64,000 nt of DNA, from positions 34,368,109 to 34,432,108 of the forward strand of contig CAIIXF020000002.1 in the NCBI GenBank assembly GCA_903813345.2, read 5' to 3'. This document shows positions 21,083 through 31,943 of this stretch, one piece after another. The translations under genes were made by a program, and so were the position numbers. Below the pieces are notes generated by a model that ran no database searches, had not been told where the DNA came from, and saw nothing but the letters and a program-made list of their open reading frames with translations. The stretch is from Owenia fusiformis. Taxonomy: Eukaryota; Annelida; Polychaeta; Sabellida; Oweniidae. How positions within the stretch are numbered: the stretch's first letter is position 1; every line of letters starts with the position of its first letter.

Positions 21083-21312
21083 TCACTTTCTATAATGCGT
21101 TTTCCTGTGCTTGTTCAGATCACCATTTGCTCTGAATCTTTTGAGACAAATCTCACACTTGTGTGGTTTCTCTCCAGTATGGATCCTCATATGGTAATCA
21201 TAATGAAACTTCTTTAACATTCTCTTATTACAAATCTCACAGATATAATCTGTCTGTATATGTTGCATTTTCTGGATACTCTTTTGGTAGTCCACTGGAT
21301 TTAGAGTCCATA
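21083..21312 (-). CDS. Alternative 3' terminal exon, two C2H2 fingers (nearest exon 2)
   Basis: The acceptor is CATATTGTATTTCCAG before TA TGG ACT, giving about 76 residues. The lead VWTLNPVDYQKSIQKMQHIQ is followed by finger 1 CEICNKRMLKKFHYDYH (contacts K,F,H,Y), linker HTGEKPH, and finger 2 CEICLKRFRANGDLNKH (A,G,D,K). The tail is YRK. It is the first intact finger exon met by the transcript, about 7.7 kb after exon 2. TTTATT at 20735-20740 is a possible AATAAA on the minus strand. Confidence 0.88.
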
Positions 21313-22044
21313 CTGGAAATACAATATGAAAATATTTTGTAAATCTACAATATTTTAAGTCTTCGCTGGATATGGAAATCTCTTTTGGATTTTGGTGACT
21401 TTCCTTCACTTTGTCTTTACAAATGATGTTACTATGGTGGTCTTCCTAAACAAGTTACTGAACTATTTTCAACAATGAATAATGTCATCACAAACCTTTC
21501 ATTCCTAGAAATAGAGTAACTGTACTCATAGTAACTTTTTCAAACATCCATCATTCCAATGCATTTATATACACTATGGCTTGAATGCATTCAAATGAAG
21601 ATGTTGATTCAAAATTGAGAAATGCTTGATATAACTGATTATTGCTAGCAATTTGAATCTTCTATGACCTTTCTTGAACAAATATTCCGATGAAGCATAT
21701 TAGTAGATTTTTGTTAATTGTGACTGGTTATCAATCAATTTTGTGAATATTCAGTTAAAACAGCTGCATTTGGTAGATGTTTGTGCTTACAGTCTATGTT
21801 GATTTTAATATCCAGCATAATTATATAAATATCCCTTTGAAGTTGGAACAAATCTCAAACTAAAGGTGCTTCTCTCCAGAATGGATATTTTTAATATGTT
21901 GATTTAAATTTCCATTCTACGCTTCTTCAAAGCTAACATCACTTTCTACAATGTAGGTCCTCATAATGATTGTCAAAGCAAGCCAAAATGTTACTCTGGA
22001 AAAAACTATATCCCATTGTGTCATGGATTGAACCATCACCTCTC
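21313..22044. other. Intron with a C2H2 relic
   Basis: On the minus strand, 21843-21895 reads IHSGEKHL, a stop, then FEICSN, matching the HTGEKPFKCEIC junction of a finger pair with both the frame and a Cys lost. The stretch 21930-21980 resembles the 3' end of the exon at 21083. Both suggest another dead cassette upstream of the first intact one. Confidence 0.45.
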
Positions 22045-22975
22045 TTTCATTTTAGTACTGAGCATTATCAAGTGCTCTCTTTGCCAGCCTTCATTTAGTA
22101 CCTTGCACCATTCATCAAGAGTTCTCTTTACATTAAGGTGGCAAGTTTCAGCTTCTTTCATTTTAGTACTGTATATCTCATCAAGTGCTCTCTTTACATA
22201 AGGTGGCAAGTGTCAGCTTCTTTCATTTTAGTACTGTGCATTATTAAGTGCTCTCTTTACATTAAGGTGGCAATGTCAACTTTCATATTAGTAATGCGCA
22301 TCATCAAGTGCTCTTTACATTAAGGTAGCAAATGTCAGCTTTCATTTTAGTACTATGCATCATCAAGTGCTCTCTTTACATTAAGGTGGCAAATGTCAGC
22401 TTTCATTTTAGTACTATGCATCATCAAGTGCTCTCTTTACATTAAGGTGGCAATGTCAACTTTCATTTTAGTAATATGCATCATCAAATGCTCTCTTTAC
22501 ATTAAGGTGGCAAATGTCAGCTTTCATTTTAGTACTTTGCATCATCAAGTGCTCTCTTTACATTAAGGTGGCAATGTCAACTTTCATTTTAGTAATGCGC
22601 ATCATCGAGTGCTCTTTACATTAAGGTGGCAAATGTCCGCTTTAATTTTAGTACTATGCATCATCAAGTGCTCTCTTTACATTAAGGTGGCAAATGTCAG
22701 CTTTAATTTTAGTACTATGCATCATCAAGTGCTCTCTTTACATTAAGGTGGCAAATGTCAGCTTTCATTTAAGTACTATGCATCATCAAGTGCTCTCTTT
22801 ACATTAAGGTGGCAAATGTCAGCTTTAGTTTTAGTACTGTGCATAATCAAATGCTCTCTTTACATTAAGGTGGCAAATGTCAGCTTTAGTTTTAGTACTG
22901 TGCATAATCAAGTGCTCTCTTTACATTAGATGGCAAATTTCAGCAATGTACATCATCAAATGCTCTATATCTTTT
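22045..22975. repeat. Minisatellite, about 61-bp unit
   Basis: Roughly fifteen head-to-tail copies of a unit containing CTCTCTTTACATTAAGGTGG, then CAAATGTCAGCTTTCATTTT, then AGTACTATGCATCATCAAGTG-like sequence. Copies differ by substitutions and small deletions (CAATGTCAAC variants alternate), indicating higher-order duplication. It lies in the long intron after minus-strand exon 2. Confidence 0.93.
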
Positions 22976-23224
22976 CAGAGATCCTCTCACCAGATTTCAT
23001 GGTTTGAAATTCACAGCTGCCTGACTGGGCAATCACGTTTGGCATTGGACGTTGAAAATAAGTTGCCCATTGGGCATTGTGGGCAATGGACTGAATGCCA
23101 ATACTGTAAATTGGAGCAATTATGTTTTAGACATCAGTGTCTGTTGGATTTAATCCTTCTGGATAAGTAAATTTATTTGATTCTACAGTTGGATGAACAT
23201 CTTACGACTAGCAACTGTTCAGTA

Positions 23225-23955
23225 CATTATGTTTTATATGCCATCCAGTTTACTTTAAATGTATTGTAGTCCTTTTTTATATACCATCCAGTTTACTTTA
23301 AATATATTGTAGTCCTGTTTTATATGCCATTCAGTTTACTTTAAATGTATTGTAGTCCTGTTTTATATGCCATCCAGTTTACTTTAAATGTATTGTAGTC
23401 CTGTTTTATATGCCATCCAGTTTACTTTAAATATATTGTAGTCCTGTTTTATATGCCATCCAGTTTACTTTAAATATATTGTAGTCCTGTTTTATATGCC
23501 ATCCAGTTTCCTTTAAATATATTGTAGTCCTGTTTTATATGCCATTCAGTTTACACTAAATGTATTGTAGTCCTGTTTTATATGCCATCCAGTTTACTTT
23601 AAATGTATTGTAGTCCTGTTTTATATGCCATCCAGTTTACTTTAAATATATTGTAGTCCTGTTTTATATGCCATTCAGTTTACTTTAAATGTATTGTAGT
23701 CCTGTTTTATATGCCATCCAGTTTACTTTAAATGTATTGTAGTCCTGTTTTATATGCCATCCAGTTTACTTTAAATGTATTGTAGTCCTGTTTTATATGC
23801 CATCCAGTTTACTTTAAATGTATTGTAGTCCTGTTTTAGATGCCATCCAGTTTACTTTAAATGTATTGTAGTCCTGTTTTATATGCCATCCAGTTTACTT
23901 TAAATGTATTGTAGTCCTGTTTTAGATGCCATCCAGTTTACTTTAAATATATTGT
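23225..23955. repeat. Minisatellite, 43-bp unit
   Basis: About seventeen copies of a unit made of TTTTATATGCCATCCAG, TTTACTTTAAATGTATTG and TAGTCCTG. The copies are very uniform (main variants AAATATATTG and GCCATTCAG), so the array is young or homogenised. It lies in the same intron as the 61-bp array, 250 bp away, but the unit is unrelated. Confidence 0.95.
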
Positions 23956-25020
23956 ACTGTTCCATTGTGGATCCATTTTCTCCATACTACATTATGAAAT
24001 ACATTGCATTTATATGTTATATTGCCAAGCAATTGCTGCTGAAGCACATCTTAATATGTCCGTGGCCTGAAAAAGCATGCAAACCTGGTACTTCTCAAAA
24101 GAACATAAACTAAAGTTTGCTAATAGGATATACAGTAAGATATACTTGATATCCTTGACCAAACAGCACATAACATATTTTATATGTCAAATTGCAAATA
24201 AATCAAATTTCTTTAAAACACTTGTTTTCAGCAAAAGCCCTGCTGGAATAGCATACATTTAGATAAACTAGACAACAAAAACAGCTATGATCTGTTTGGT
24301 CATAAGATGTAACACTTTGTTACTTCTGAAACTACTTGTCGAAAACAAAACTTTAAATCCTAATAAGTCATAAAAGTCATTTTAACTCCTGTATGTTTAC
24401 AATGTGTGAATTACAGAGGTAGAAGATATTCTCTGCTGAATTCCAGTGAATGTTATTATATCATACCATGAACTATTTTCAATTTATAAATATATTTTAG
24501 ATTTAACAATATTTATATATGAAGCATGCAGATTTAACTTTATGCTACAATTATTTTACATAAATTATTAGCTGCAAAATTACAAACCCTTCTGTCTTCA
24601 ATATTACAAAAATTATATGGGGCTGTTTTGAATTCTGATGGACTCAGAGATGTTTAAAAGCGCAATTATTTATTAATTTTAACAATTTTAGTAAATGTAG
24701 GTTTTATTTAGAGCAGGGTGACCCCCGAAATATTTCAATTTAAATGCTCATCTAAGTCTATTGATGATAGTTATTTTTTCAAGTCTAGAACTTTTCCTTG
24801 ATCTAATAATGTACTAGGCATTTTAGCATAAATTTGAGCCTGTTTAGTTAAAGATAAACCCCTATAAACCTTTCATAAACATCATCATACAATCATATTC
24901 ATGGGATCTTTATAATGTAGAATAATCATATAAAATAACTTAAGCATGCAGGTCAGCATTATATAAATGTTATTCTAAATTTTCAAGCTCATCAAATTAT
25001 TTACTTTTTTTATACAGGAT
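23956..25020. other. Intron DNA
   Basis: AT-rich. An isolated GCAGGGTGACCCCCGAAA near 24714 looks like one end of the TACAGGGTGA family without a clear partner. No gene seen. Confidence 0.35.
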
Positions 25021-25532
25021 TACAGGGTGACCCAAAAAATCGAACCCTTCTTTCTCAATTATGATGGAATCTTCAGATTGTTTTTTAGATTTTCAATACA
25101 AGAAAAAGAGGTGTATCCACATAACAACCTTAACCTTGCGATTTATTTATAGAGATAACAATTCTGTCCAGCTCTCCCTCAAGTAAAAAGTTCAAAATAT
25201 CCAAATCGTCTGAACTTTGGATTTCTATTTTTGCCTTTTCATAAACAATTTCTTGACTGCTTTCATGAATTTATACTAATTACCCAATCTTAATAAAAAA
25301 TAACTTGCATTAATTTGGTTCTTTGATAAATATTGATGGATAAAGTTTCCATATTTGCATTTTAGCATGCCTTGATGGAAAACATGATTTCTCTGAATCT
25401 CAAAGTTGATGGTATGAACAATATCACTGCATCTTGTAATGAAAGCCTAATCTAAACAATACAATCCATAAAGATTCTATCATAAACAAGGAAATTATTT
25501 CAAAATAAGTTCAATTTTGGTATCACCCTGTA
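25021..25532. mobile_element. TACAGGGTGA-type MITE, about 510 bp
   Basis: It starts TACAGGGTGACCCAAAAA and ends TGGTATCACCCTGTA, forming an imperfect terminal inverted repeat with flanking TA. It has no coding capacity. Related pieces lie at 53749-53838 and 58031-58392. Confidence 0.7.
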
Positions 25533-26679
25533 TAAATGGTACATGTGCAAATCAGAACATTTAGGGCTGAAAATTAAATAATTTTGTCAGTTGGTCATCG
25601 CTGAATGATTGAAAACTGTAAAGCAATTTAGAATTCTACTATAGCTATGGTTTAAAAGTTGTTGATTTCACCTCTCAATTTGCTAAAATAGCAAAAAATC
25701 AAAAGTTAATCAGCACTACCATTCAACAGCTGTATTAATTCTAAATTTTAATCTGATGAGTGTTTACTAAAATTTTGATGTCAAAATATATTGAAAAATA
25801 TCTTTAGAAATGAAAATGGGTGGTTTGTAATTTACCAAACATGCCAAAAATGTAAGTTTTTGATCCCAGATTTTCATACCAAGAGACATCCTTGAAAATT
25901 TCAAACTAATCTGTCAGGCAATTTGTTTCTAAATCTGAAGACAACAAAAGTGAGATGCTACCACCCACCCACTAGTTTAGCTGAACATTAATTTAAACTA
26001 AATTGATTGACAATTTTCTTGCTAGTTTGACAAGATACTTGTGTCCTACTATACTGTATATTTGGTGTAAAATGGCTCAAGGAAACTAGAATATTATTGG
26101 AAAATAGGCAAACAATTTATTTTATTAGAACACGAGTATCTTGTCAAAAGTTTTTTTTGGAAAATATAAGTCTTAGAAAAACAGTATACTAACGATAAAA
26201 ACATGATTTCAAACTTTGCACAGGGGCTTTAACGAGGTGTATAAATAAGCAGCACTTTAGGCCACCTTAAAGATTAATGGAAGATTGACACAATCTACTT
26301 TGGAGTAAAGCTGGGGAAAATTCACAATATAGGCTTGTATTATATAGATGAGGACGGGACAAATCTATTGACCTTCTTTATCTACATAAATGTAGGATAT
26401 TAGCATGATTTTAAACTAGATATCTAATCATCAATACCAATGTTGAAGAAGTTTTATGATTGAATGGGGGAATTCTATTTTCAGCCCTAAATTCTACCAA
26501 AATACTCAATATTTTTGTAATTTTTAATCTATTTTTTAATTCTTTAAAAGGGTTTGTAATTTATATCAACTAAGACCAACTCAACATATCAGCAAACATT
26601 TTAGAATGTTGAATGGGAATGTTAATGCATTTTTTCTGGTACTGTCTCCTCATGTTCCCCCTTCAATTTCCCCTTGTTT
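25533..26679. other. Intron DNA
   Basis: AT-rich, with one stretch near 25860-25925 (TTCATACCAAGAGACATCCT, TGAAAATTTCAAACTAATCT) that resembles the internal unit of the dispersed elements A-C in diverged form. No gene was found. Confidence 0.4.
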
Positions 26680-26899
26680 TAATGTTGCCCTCTGTGCTTT
26701 GATGTTTCAATGATGTTTGTATCATAACAAAAGAAATTAATTGCTACTCTTTTTGAGTCTGCATGTTTTATGTTCGTCCTTCTGTTTTCATGGTTCAATG
26801 TTATAATTTGTGCTTTCATATTTAAATGTTGCCTATTATGATTTCATATATGGATCCCTTTGCGTTTTCATGTTTAAATGTTGCCCTTTTGTGCTTTTT
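26680..26899. repeat. Degenerate tandem repeat, left part
   Basis: Loose units of about 30-40 bp around TTTCATGTTTAAATGTTGCC and CTTTTGTGCTTT. The same repeat resumes at 28418-28800, so element B is inserted inside one array. Confidence 0.65.
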
Positions 26900-28417
26900 A
26901 TGTCCCCACCACATAGTGTGGGGCCATATTGTCGGCCTAGGCGCGTCCGTCCGTCCGTCTGTCTGTCCGTCTGTCTGTCCGTCTGTCTGTCCGTCTGTCC
27001 GTACGTCCGGCAGTTTTCTCCAAAACCGCTACAGATATCACCTTCAAATTTTCAGGGATAACTTATGAGTGCATACAGATGTGGATGAAAAAAAATTAAC
27101 TCGATACCTACTTCCTGTCGGCCATTTTGAAGTCGAATGCTAAAATCCTTGTCTGCAAACTTTAAGAAAAACTGCTTCACAGTTGCTTTTAAAACTTTAA
27201 CATCTTGTTCAGCTCACTTCATTCTAGATCTGATTAGGTTTTGGACCTGCTAGCTCAGTCATGTCAGCCATTTTGAATGTCTTAAGAAAAGTTAGCGCGC
27301 GATAATACTTTGTATCATATTGAATGGTGTTTTTGAGTTTTCATACTTTAACTATTTAGTAGCTTTATAAATAATTTCAGATGTACTTTGCTGTACAAGC
27401 CTACTTTATTGTTAACAGTAGTTATATGTGATAATTTTGTAAAAAGAAATCAGCAAAAACTCATAAGGACTTTTTTATTGTCGGCCATTTTGGATTTTTC
27501 GGTCCTAAAATCTTGTCTGTGAAGTCTTGTCTGCGCGTTTTCAGGTGAACCGTTTGGTGGATCAATTTCAAATTTTCAGGGATGATTCTTAGTATAAAAA
27601 TCTAGATCTCATTAGTTTTTTGGCATTCTGGGTAAATGTCAAGGCAGCCATTTTGGATTTTCCGTCCTAAAATCTTGTCTGTAAAGTCTTGTCTACTCGT
27701 TTTCAGGTGAACTGTTTCGTAGATCAATTTCAAATTTTCAGGAATGATTCTTAGTATGAAAATCTAGAACTGATTAGTTTTTTTGCATTCTGGGTAAATG
27801 TCAAGGCAGCCATTTTGGATTTTCCGTCTTAAAATCTTGCCTGTAAAGTCTTGTCTACGCGTTTTTAGGAGAACGGTTTGATAGATCAATTTCAAATTTT
27901 CAGGGATGATTCTTTGTATGAAAATCTACATCTGATTACTTTTTTTGCATTCTGCGTAAATGTTAAGGCAGCCATTTTGGATTTTCTGTCCTAAAATCTT
28001 GTCTGTAAAGTCTTGTCTACCCGTTTTCAGGTGAACCGTTTGGTAGATCAATTTCATATTTTCAGGGATGATTCTTAGTATGAAAATCTACAAACTGATT
28101 AGTTTTTTGACATTCTTGGTAAATGTCAAGGCAGCCATTTTGGATTTTCCATCCTGAAATCTTGTCTGTAAAGTCTTGTTTACATGTTTTCTGGTTAACT
28201 GTGTGACGGATCAATTTCAAATTTTCAGGGGTGGTTCTTAGTATGAAAATCTAGAACTGACTAAATTTTTGGCATTCTGGGTAAATTTTAAGGTGGCCAC
28301 TTTGGATTTTCCGTCCTCAAATTGTGTTGGTAAAGTCTTGTCTACTCATTTTCAGGATAACCATTTCACGGGATCACCACTTGGTGGGGACATTTTGTAC
28401 ACATTTGTGTTCTTGTA
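26900..28417 (-). repeat. Dispersed element, copy B
   Basis: The reverse complement of the element at 3773-5288, with the same microsatellite end (here at the left, 26940-27005), the same series of about 160-bp units and the same TACAAGAACACAAATGTG end at 28417. By eye it differs from copy A at only scattered positions, so the two are recent copies or are held alike by gene conversion. It sits in the intron between minus-strand exon 2 and the finger exons, interrupting an older tandem repeat. Confidence 0.88.
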
Positions 28418-28800
28418 TGTTTTAATGTTGCTCTGTGTTTTTCTTTTTTATGTTTAATGTTGTCCTTTGGTTTTTTTTGTTTCAATGTTACTTTTTGTGT
28501 TATCTGTTCAAATGCTGCCCTTCGTGTTTTGATGTTTTAATGTTGCGCTTTGTGCATTATGTTTTAATGTTGCCCTTTATGCATACATTTCACCCTTTGT
28601 ATTTTCATATTTCAATATTGCCCTTTGTGTTTTATGTCTTAATATTGCCCTTTGTGTTTTTCATATTTTAGACTGCCTCTTGTCAGTGCAGTGTTCATAT
28701 TTTACTTAATGTTGACCCTTTGTTTCCATATTTCAATGTTGCCCTATATGCTTTAATTTTTAAGATTTATTCATTGCGTTTTTTATGTTTCAATACTCAG
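28418..28800. repeat. Degenerate tandem repeat, right part
   Basis: Continuation of the array at 26680-26899: repeated TGTTTTAATGTTGCCCTTTG and TGTGTTTT with many changes. Short open frames over it are only translations of the repeat. Confidence 0.65.
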
Positions 28801-29015
28801 CCCTTTCACTTGCATGGATTAATTTTGCAAATTTTGTTTTCTCATATAACATATATCATTTCAATCAGTGTTTTACATTGTAACCCCATGTGTGTATATA
28901 TAACTCTATTTGTTTAAGATGTATTGATAACATGAATCTTGTAATGTTGTGTGTATGTGTTGTGTTAGTTTGACTGATATATTGAATTGGTTCAGAAAAG
29001 GCAAATGATTCTCAC

Positions 29016-29342
29016 CTGAACTCTGATCAGCCATACTGTTATCTGCCATGTTGTCTTGTGAGGTATCTAATGTGTTGTCTCCCATCCAGCTTGCTCCTGC
29101 AGTTGAATCTTCATCATAACCCCCTCCCCCATCCTCTTCCTCATCATCATCATCCCCTAGTTCAATAGTTATAGGTTCTTCTTTTTCTTGCTTAATGTTT
29201 ATATTGTTCGTGTTTTGATTATCAGTAGCACCGGGGGTTTGGTCAAGTTTAGGTTGTTTTTCTGTGGAATGTTCAGGAGTGTCTTGTTGCGTGTCATCAG
29301 AAAGAGATCGTTTGATGCGTCTAGGGGAAGACGGAGGCTCTT
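29016..29342 (-). CDS. Shared exon 2: basic patch, SUMO-like motif and acidic run
   Basis: The acceptor is TTTAATTTGTTTTCAG and the donor TTCAG/GTGAGA, entering and leaving in phase 1, about 109 codons. The order is EEPPSSPRRIKRSLSDD, with a basic RRIKR patch that could aid nuclear import; then a Thr/Gln/Asn-rich stretch; then NINIKQEKEEP, whose IKQE fits the sumoylation consensus; then ELGDDDDEEEDGGGGYDED, then SWMGDNTLDTSQDNMAD. An extra NSMAD repeat distinguishes it from the plus-strand copy. The last 60 or so residues are nearly identical to the plus-strand exon 2, while the first half differs. It is predicted to lie between the N-terminal module and the chosen fingers in every isoform. 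Confidence 0.86.
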
Positions 29343-29710
29343 CTGAAAACAAATTAAAACTAATGAACAAATTTGAGAATAATATAAAGAAAAGCAAACA
29401 GTTAATATTAGTTATGAAATGAAAAATATGAATAAATTAATATAAAGTTGCTAACATTCTGAGGAAACGCTAAAACAAATTCCAATTTCCCCTAATATTA
29501 ATATTAGTTATGAAATGAAAAATATGAATTTGTTAACATTCTGAGGAAACGCTAAAAATAAATTCCAATTTCCCCATACCTTTTAATCTATCATCATTGG
29601 GAAGTATTTTGCAATAAAAAATGGTATGAAATGATTTTTAACTCAATCTTCCATTTGATTGACCCTTTAACATGTTACCATCACTACCTCAAATTTTAGA
29701 ATGTTATTAC
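29343..29710 (-). other. Intron 1 of the minus-strand gene
   Basis: A GT-AG intron of 368 bp carrying a short tandem duplication: TTAATATTAGTTATGAAATG occurs near 29402 and near 29500, with ACATTCTGAGGAAACGCTAA after each copy. Confidence 0.75.
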
Positions 29711-30239
29711 CTTTTACAGTGACACCTTCTGACTGGCCCAGTGGTCCACCTGGAGCAACTTGGGTAGCAGATGGCTCAGCAGGTGAATAATAAGGACTTT
29801 GGGTAACAGTAGGAGTATTACCCATTGGGCTCTGTGGTGTTCTATTATTGTCTCTCATTGGGCTTTGAGGAATTTTAGGTCTTATTGGTGCTGGCTTCTG
29901 TCGCTGTGAGGTTATGGGACCTGGCCTCCTTTGGTTCGGATTTGGAAATGTGTCTGATGGATATTGCCGAGGAGATTGCTGTGGGCCCCCTGTATAATAA
30001 CTGTCTGTTGGTATTTGTGAGGGAGAGGCTGACCAGACTGGTTGAGCAGGTGTCTGGGGTTCGTTAGGTTTAACTATTGTTCTGTGCATTTTAACTACTA
30101 TTTCTTTAGCTTCATCACCGGGGGATACACATATTATTCCATCTATTTCAAGAGATTTATTGAACACTACGTTCTGCGTGCAAAGTTTCAGTACAGCGTC
30201 TTGTATCATTTGTGTCAACATAGCATTTGTCGAACCCAT
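29711..30239 (-). CDS. Shared exon 1: conserved N-terminal module and Pro/Gln-rich tail
   Basis: The ATG is at 30237-30239 and the donor AAAAG/GTAATA leaves phase 1; about 176 codons. Residues 1-60 start MGSTNAMLTQMIQDAVLKLC and continue through SLEIDGIICVSPGDEAKEIV to HRTIVKP. They are almost the same in the plus-strand paralogue (two differences seen), which marks a constrained module. I do not recognise it as BTB, KRAB, SCAN or ZAD. Its helix-then-strands look is only inference. Residues 61-176 are Pro/Gln/Ser-rich (QSPMRDNN, TPQSPMGN repeats) and diverged from the paralogue. The 5' UTR continues to an acceptor CTCATTTCAG at 30305, so a non-coding first exon lies further upstream. Confidence 0.85.
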
Positions 30240-30395
30240 GATGGTTGGTCTTTGCTCTCTGTAGCACTTGGCAGACTCGCTTGTTCTCTTAGGTCTAAAT
30301 GAGCCTGAAATGAGTACAGAATATAACTTGTATTACTTGAGATGTAGCTTATAAGAGATGTATTGTTTTTGCAGTAATTTAACAGTCTATGTCAA

Positions 30396-30860
30396 TAAGG
30401 CCATAAGAAGTAGATTATTTGTTTTGCGTCCTGGTAAAATTCAAATCATGCAAGGGTACAAGGAAAACAAACACAAACTCAAGAACAAGAAAAAACACAA
30501 ACTTGTTTGCTGAAAATTTATTCATTTTATGTGCATAAAAAGGGATGACATACCAATTTGCAGTGATTACAAACACATATCTATATATTTTATACAATAT
30601 GTATATTAAAACATAGCTATTATTCAAGGGTAAAAAAATAAGAAAATACAAAATGTATGCCAAAGTAATCAATAACACTGTCAATTTTGACGCACAACAA
30701 ATCATCCGCCATTTTGTCTGATTCTTATTGAACGAAAAGTGATGGTAATTTCAGACCCCTGTGATTGCTATTTCAATGTGTTTGTTTTTCCTGATTTACT
30801 CAAAATTGTGCAAGCAAGGGGACGCAAAACAAAGAATCTACATGTACTTCTTATGGCCTA
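30396..30860. mobile_element. MITE-like element, copy 2
   Basis: The ends are TAAGGCCATAAGAAGTAG and CTTCTTATGGCCTA, with inner TTTGTTTTGCGTCC pairing with GGACGCAAAACAAAG. The interior matches the 14074-14518 copy in reverse orientation (for example ACACTGTCAATTTTGACGCA). It lies just upstream of minus-strand exon 1, within the presumed 5' intron or promoter region. Confidence 0.82.
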
Positions 30861-30904
30861 ATCTGCAAAAGTCTAATAAGCCTATAGATCTATAAAGCAT
30901 TATT

Positions 30905-31297
30905 ATGTTGGAACAGGTCCAGAGAAGAGCAGCCAGGTTTGTAACCAAATGTCACTCGAGGGAACCAGGCTGCGTCACCAAAGCTCTTCAAGACCTACAG
31001 TGGGAGCCACTGAAGGAGCGTCGAGAGGCTGCTAGAGTTTTCCTCTTCTACAAAGGAAAGCAGAACCTAGCAGCCATCGATGTGCCTCCATACTTCCGCC
31101 AACAGATCAATACCAACACTAGGTTGTATCATCCTTCTAAGGTCATACAACCATCACCTAGAACGGATGCATACAAATTTAGCTATTTCCCTAGGACAAT
31201 AGCTAAATGGAACACTCTACCTGGTGACATCTTAGACTCTGACAGTCTAAGTAGTTTTAAATCATCATACTATGCCTATGTCAATAACTGCAATTAA
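30905..31297 (+). mobile_element. 3' end of a non-LTR retrotransposon reverse transcriptase
   Basis: An open frame of 130 residues beginning LEQVQRRAARFVTKCHSRE, with LQWEPLKERREAARVFLFYK and FPRTIAKWNTLPGDIL, ends in a stop. This is the typical C-terminal end of jockey/CR1-like LINE polymerases (QRRAARFV...W.L...R...R). The catalytic domain and endonuclease are absent, so it is a 5'-truncated, dead insertion. About 200 bp of GC-richer 3' UTR follows to around 31480. Confidence 0.85.
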
Positions 31298-31522
31298 ATA
31301 GGTGTGTTTTTAATATAGATCTATGTTTTAATGTAAAAGGTCCCCAGTGCACAGCAACAAGCCTGCACTACTGGTAAAGAGGGGTGATGTCAACGCGGTA
31401 GCCTGACAGTCGCCCCAGGGTATTTCAACATAAAGGGACTTCCTAGGGGGGTACAGGGGCCAACCAGGAAGGTTCCTTTCAATTTTAAAATGAGTTGTAA
31501 ACCATAGATCTATTTTTAAATG

Positions 31523-31943
31523 TTAAGGTCAGGGTGCATGATGGGAAATTTTCTGCATTCCTCAATTGAGTCACATGTTATTTTTCAAACAAGAATCACT
31601 CCTTCCCTTCATTGTCTATATCTTCCAGTTTTGCACAATGAGTGCACTTATGTGCCTAGAAAAGACTTGTGAGAAGAATGTTTTGATTAAGTGTATAAAA
31701 AACAAAAAAATTCAGTGAAAAAAATCAGAAAATTTTCAGAATTTTTTTTCACTGAATTTTCTCATTTTTTATACATGTTACAAAACAAACCTTCTCACAA
31801 GGCTTTTCTAGGCACAGAAGTGCACTCTTTGTGCAAACTTGGAAGATGTAGACAATGTGGGGAAGGAGTTATTCAAGTTTGAAAAATAACATGTGACTCA
31901 ATTGAGTAATGCAGAAAATTTCCCAACATGCACCCTGTCCTTA
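31523..31943. repeat. Fold-back palindrome, about 420 bp
   Basis: The arms TTAAGGTCAGGGTGCATG and CATGCACCCTGTCCTTAA pair, and the match continues inward: TGACTCAATTGAG near 31885-31905 pairs with CTCAATTGAGTCA near 31560. The centre AAAATTTTCAGAATTTTT gives a very short loop, so the entire element is a hairpin. No coding content. Confidence 0.85.

Larger units (their letters stand above)
1722..30304 (-). other. Minus-strand gene with two shared exons and alternative C2H2 terminal exons
   Basis: Extent of the inferred transcription unit. Exon 1 begins at an acceptor next to 30304 and exon 2 follows at 29342-29016. Seventeen intact zinc-finger exons are then spread from 21312 down to 1722. 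Every finger exon starts after a pyrimidine-rich AG in phase 1 and ends in a stop with no following coding exon, so each is read as an alternative 3' end. This is a splicing inference from sequence only. The architecture resembles Drosophila lola, but the N-terminus is not a BTB domain. The unit is paralogous to the plus-strand gene starting at 36498. Confidence 0.8.

Noticed and set aside
22045-23955. CRISPR-like regular repeats
   Set aside because: The units are contiguous with no unique spacers, and the genome is animal; these are minisatellites.
28906-29015. Extension of exon 2 into the following intron (frame runs about 36 codons past the donor)
   Set aside because: The GTGAGA donor is matched exactly by the paralogue, and the extension is not conserved there.
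29711-30239. BTB/POZ domain expected from the lola analogy
   Set aside because: The exon 1 sequence lacks the BTB pattern and is far too short; only the gene layout is lola-like.
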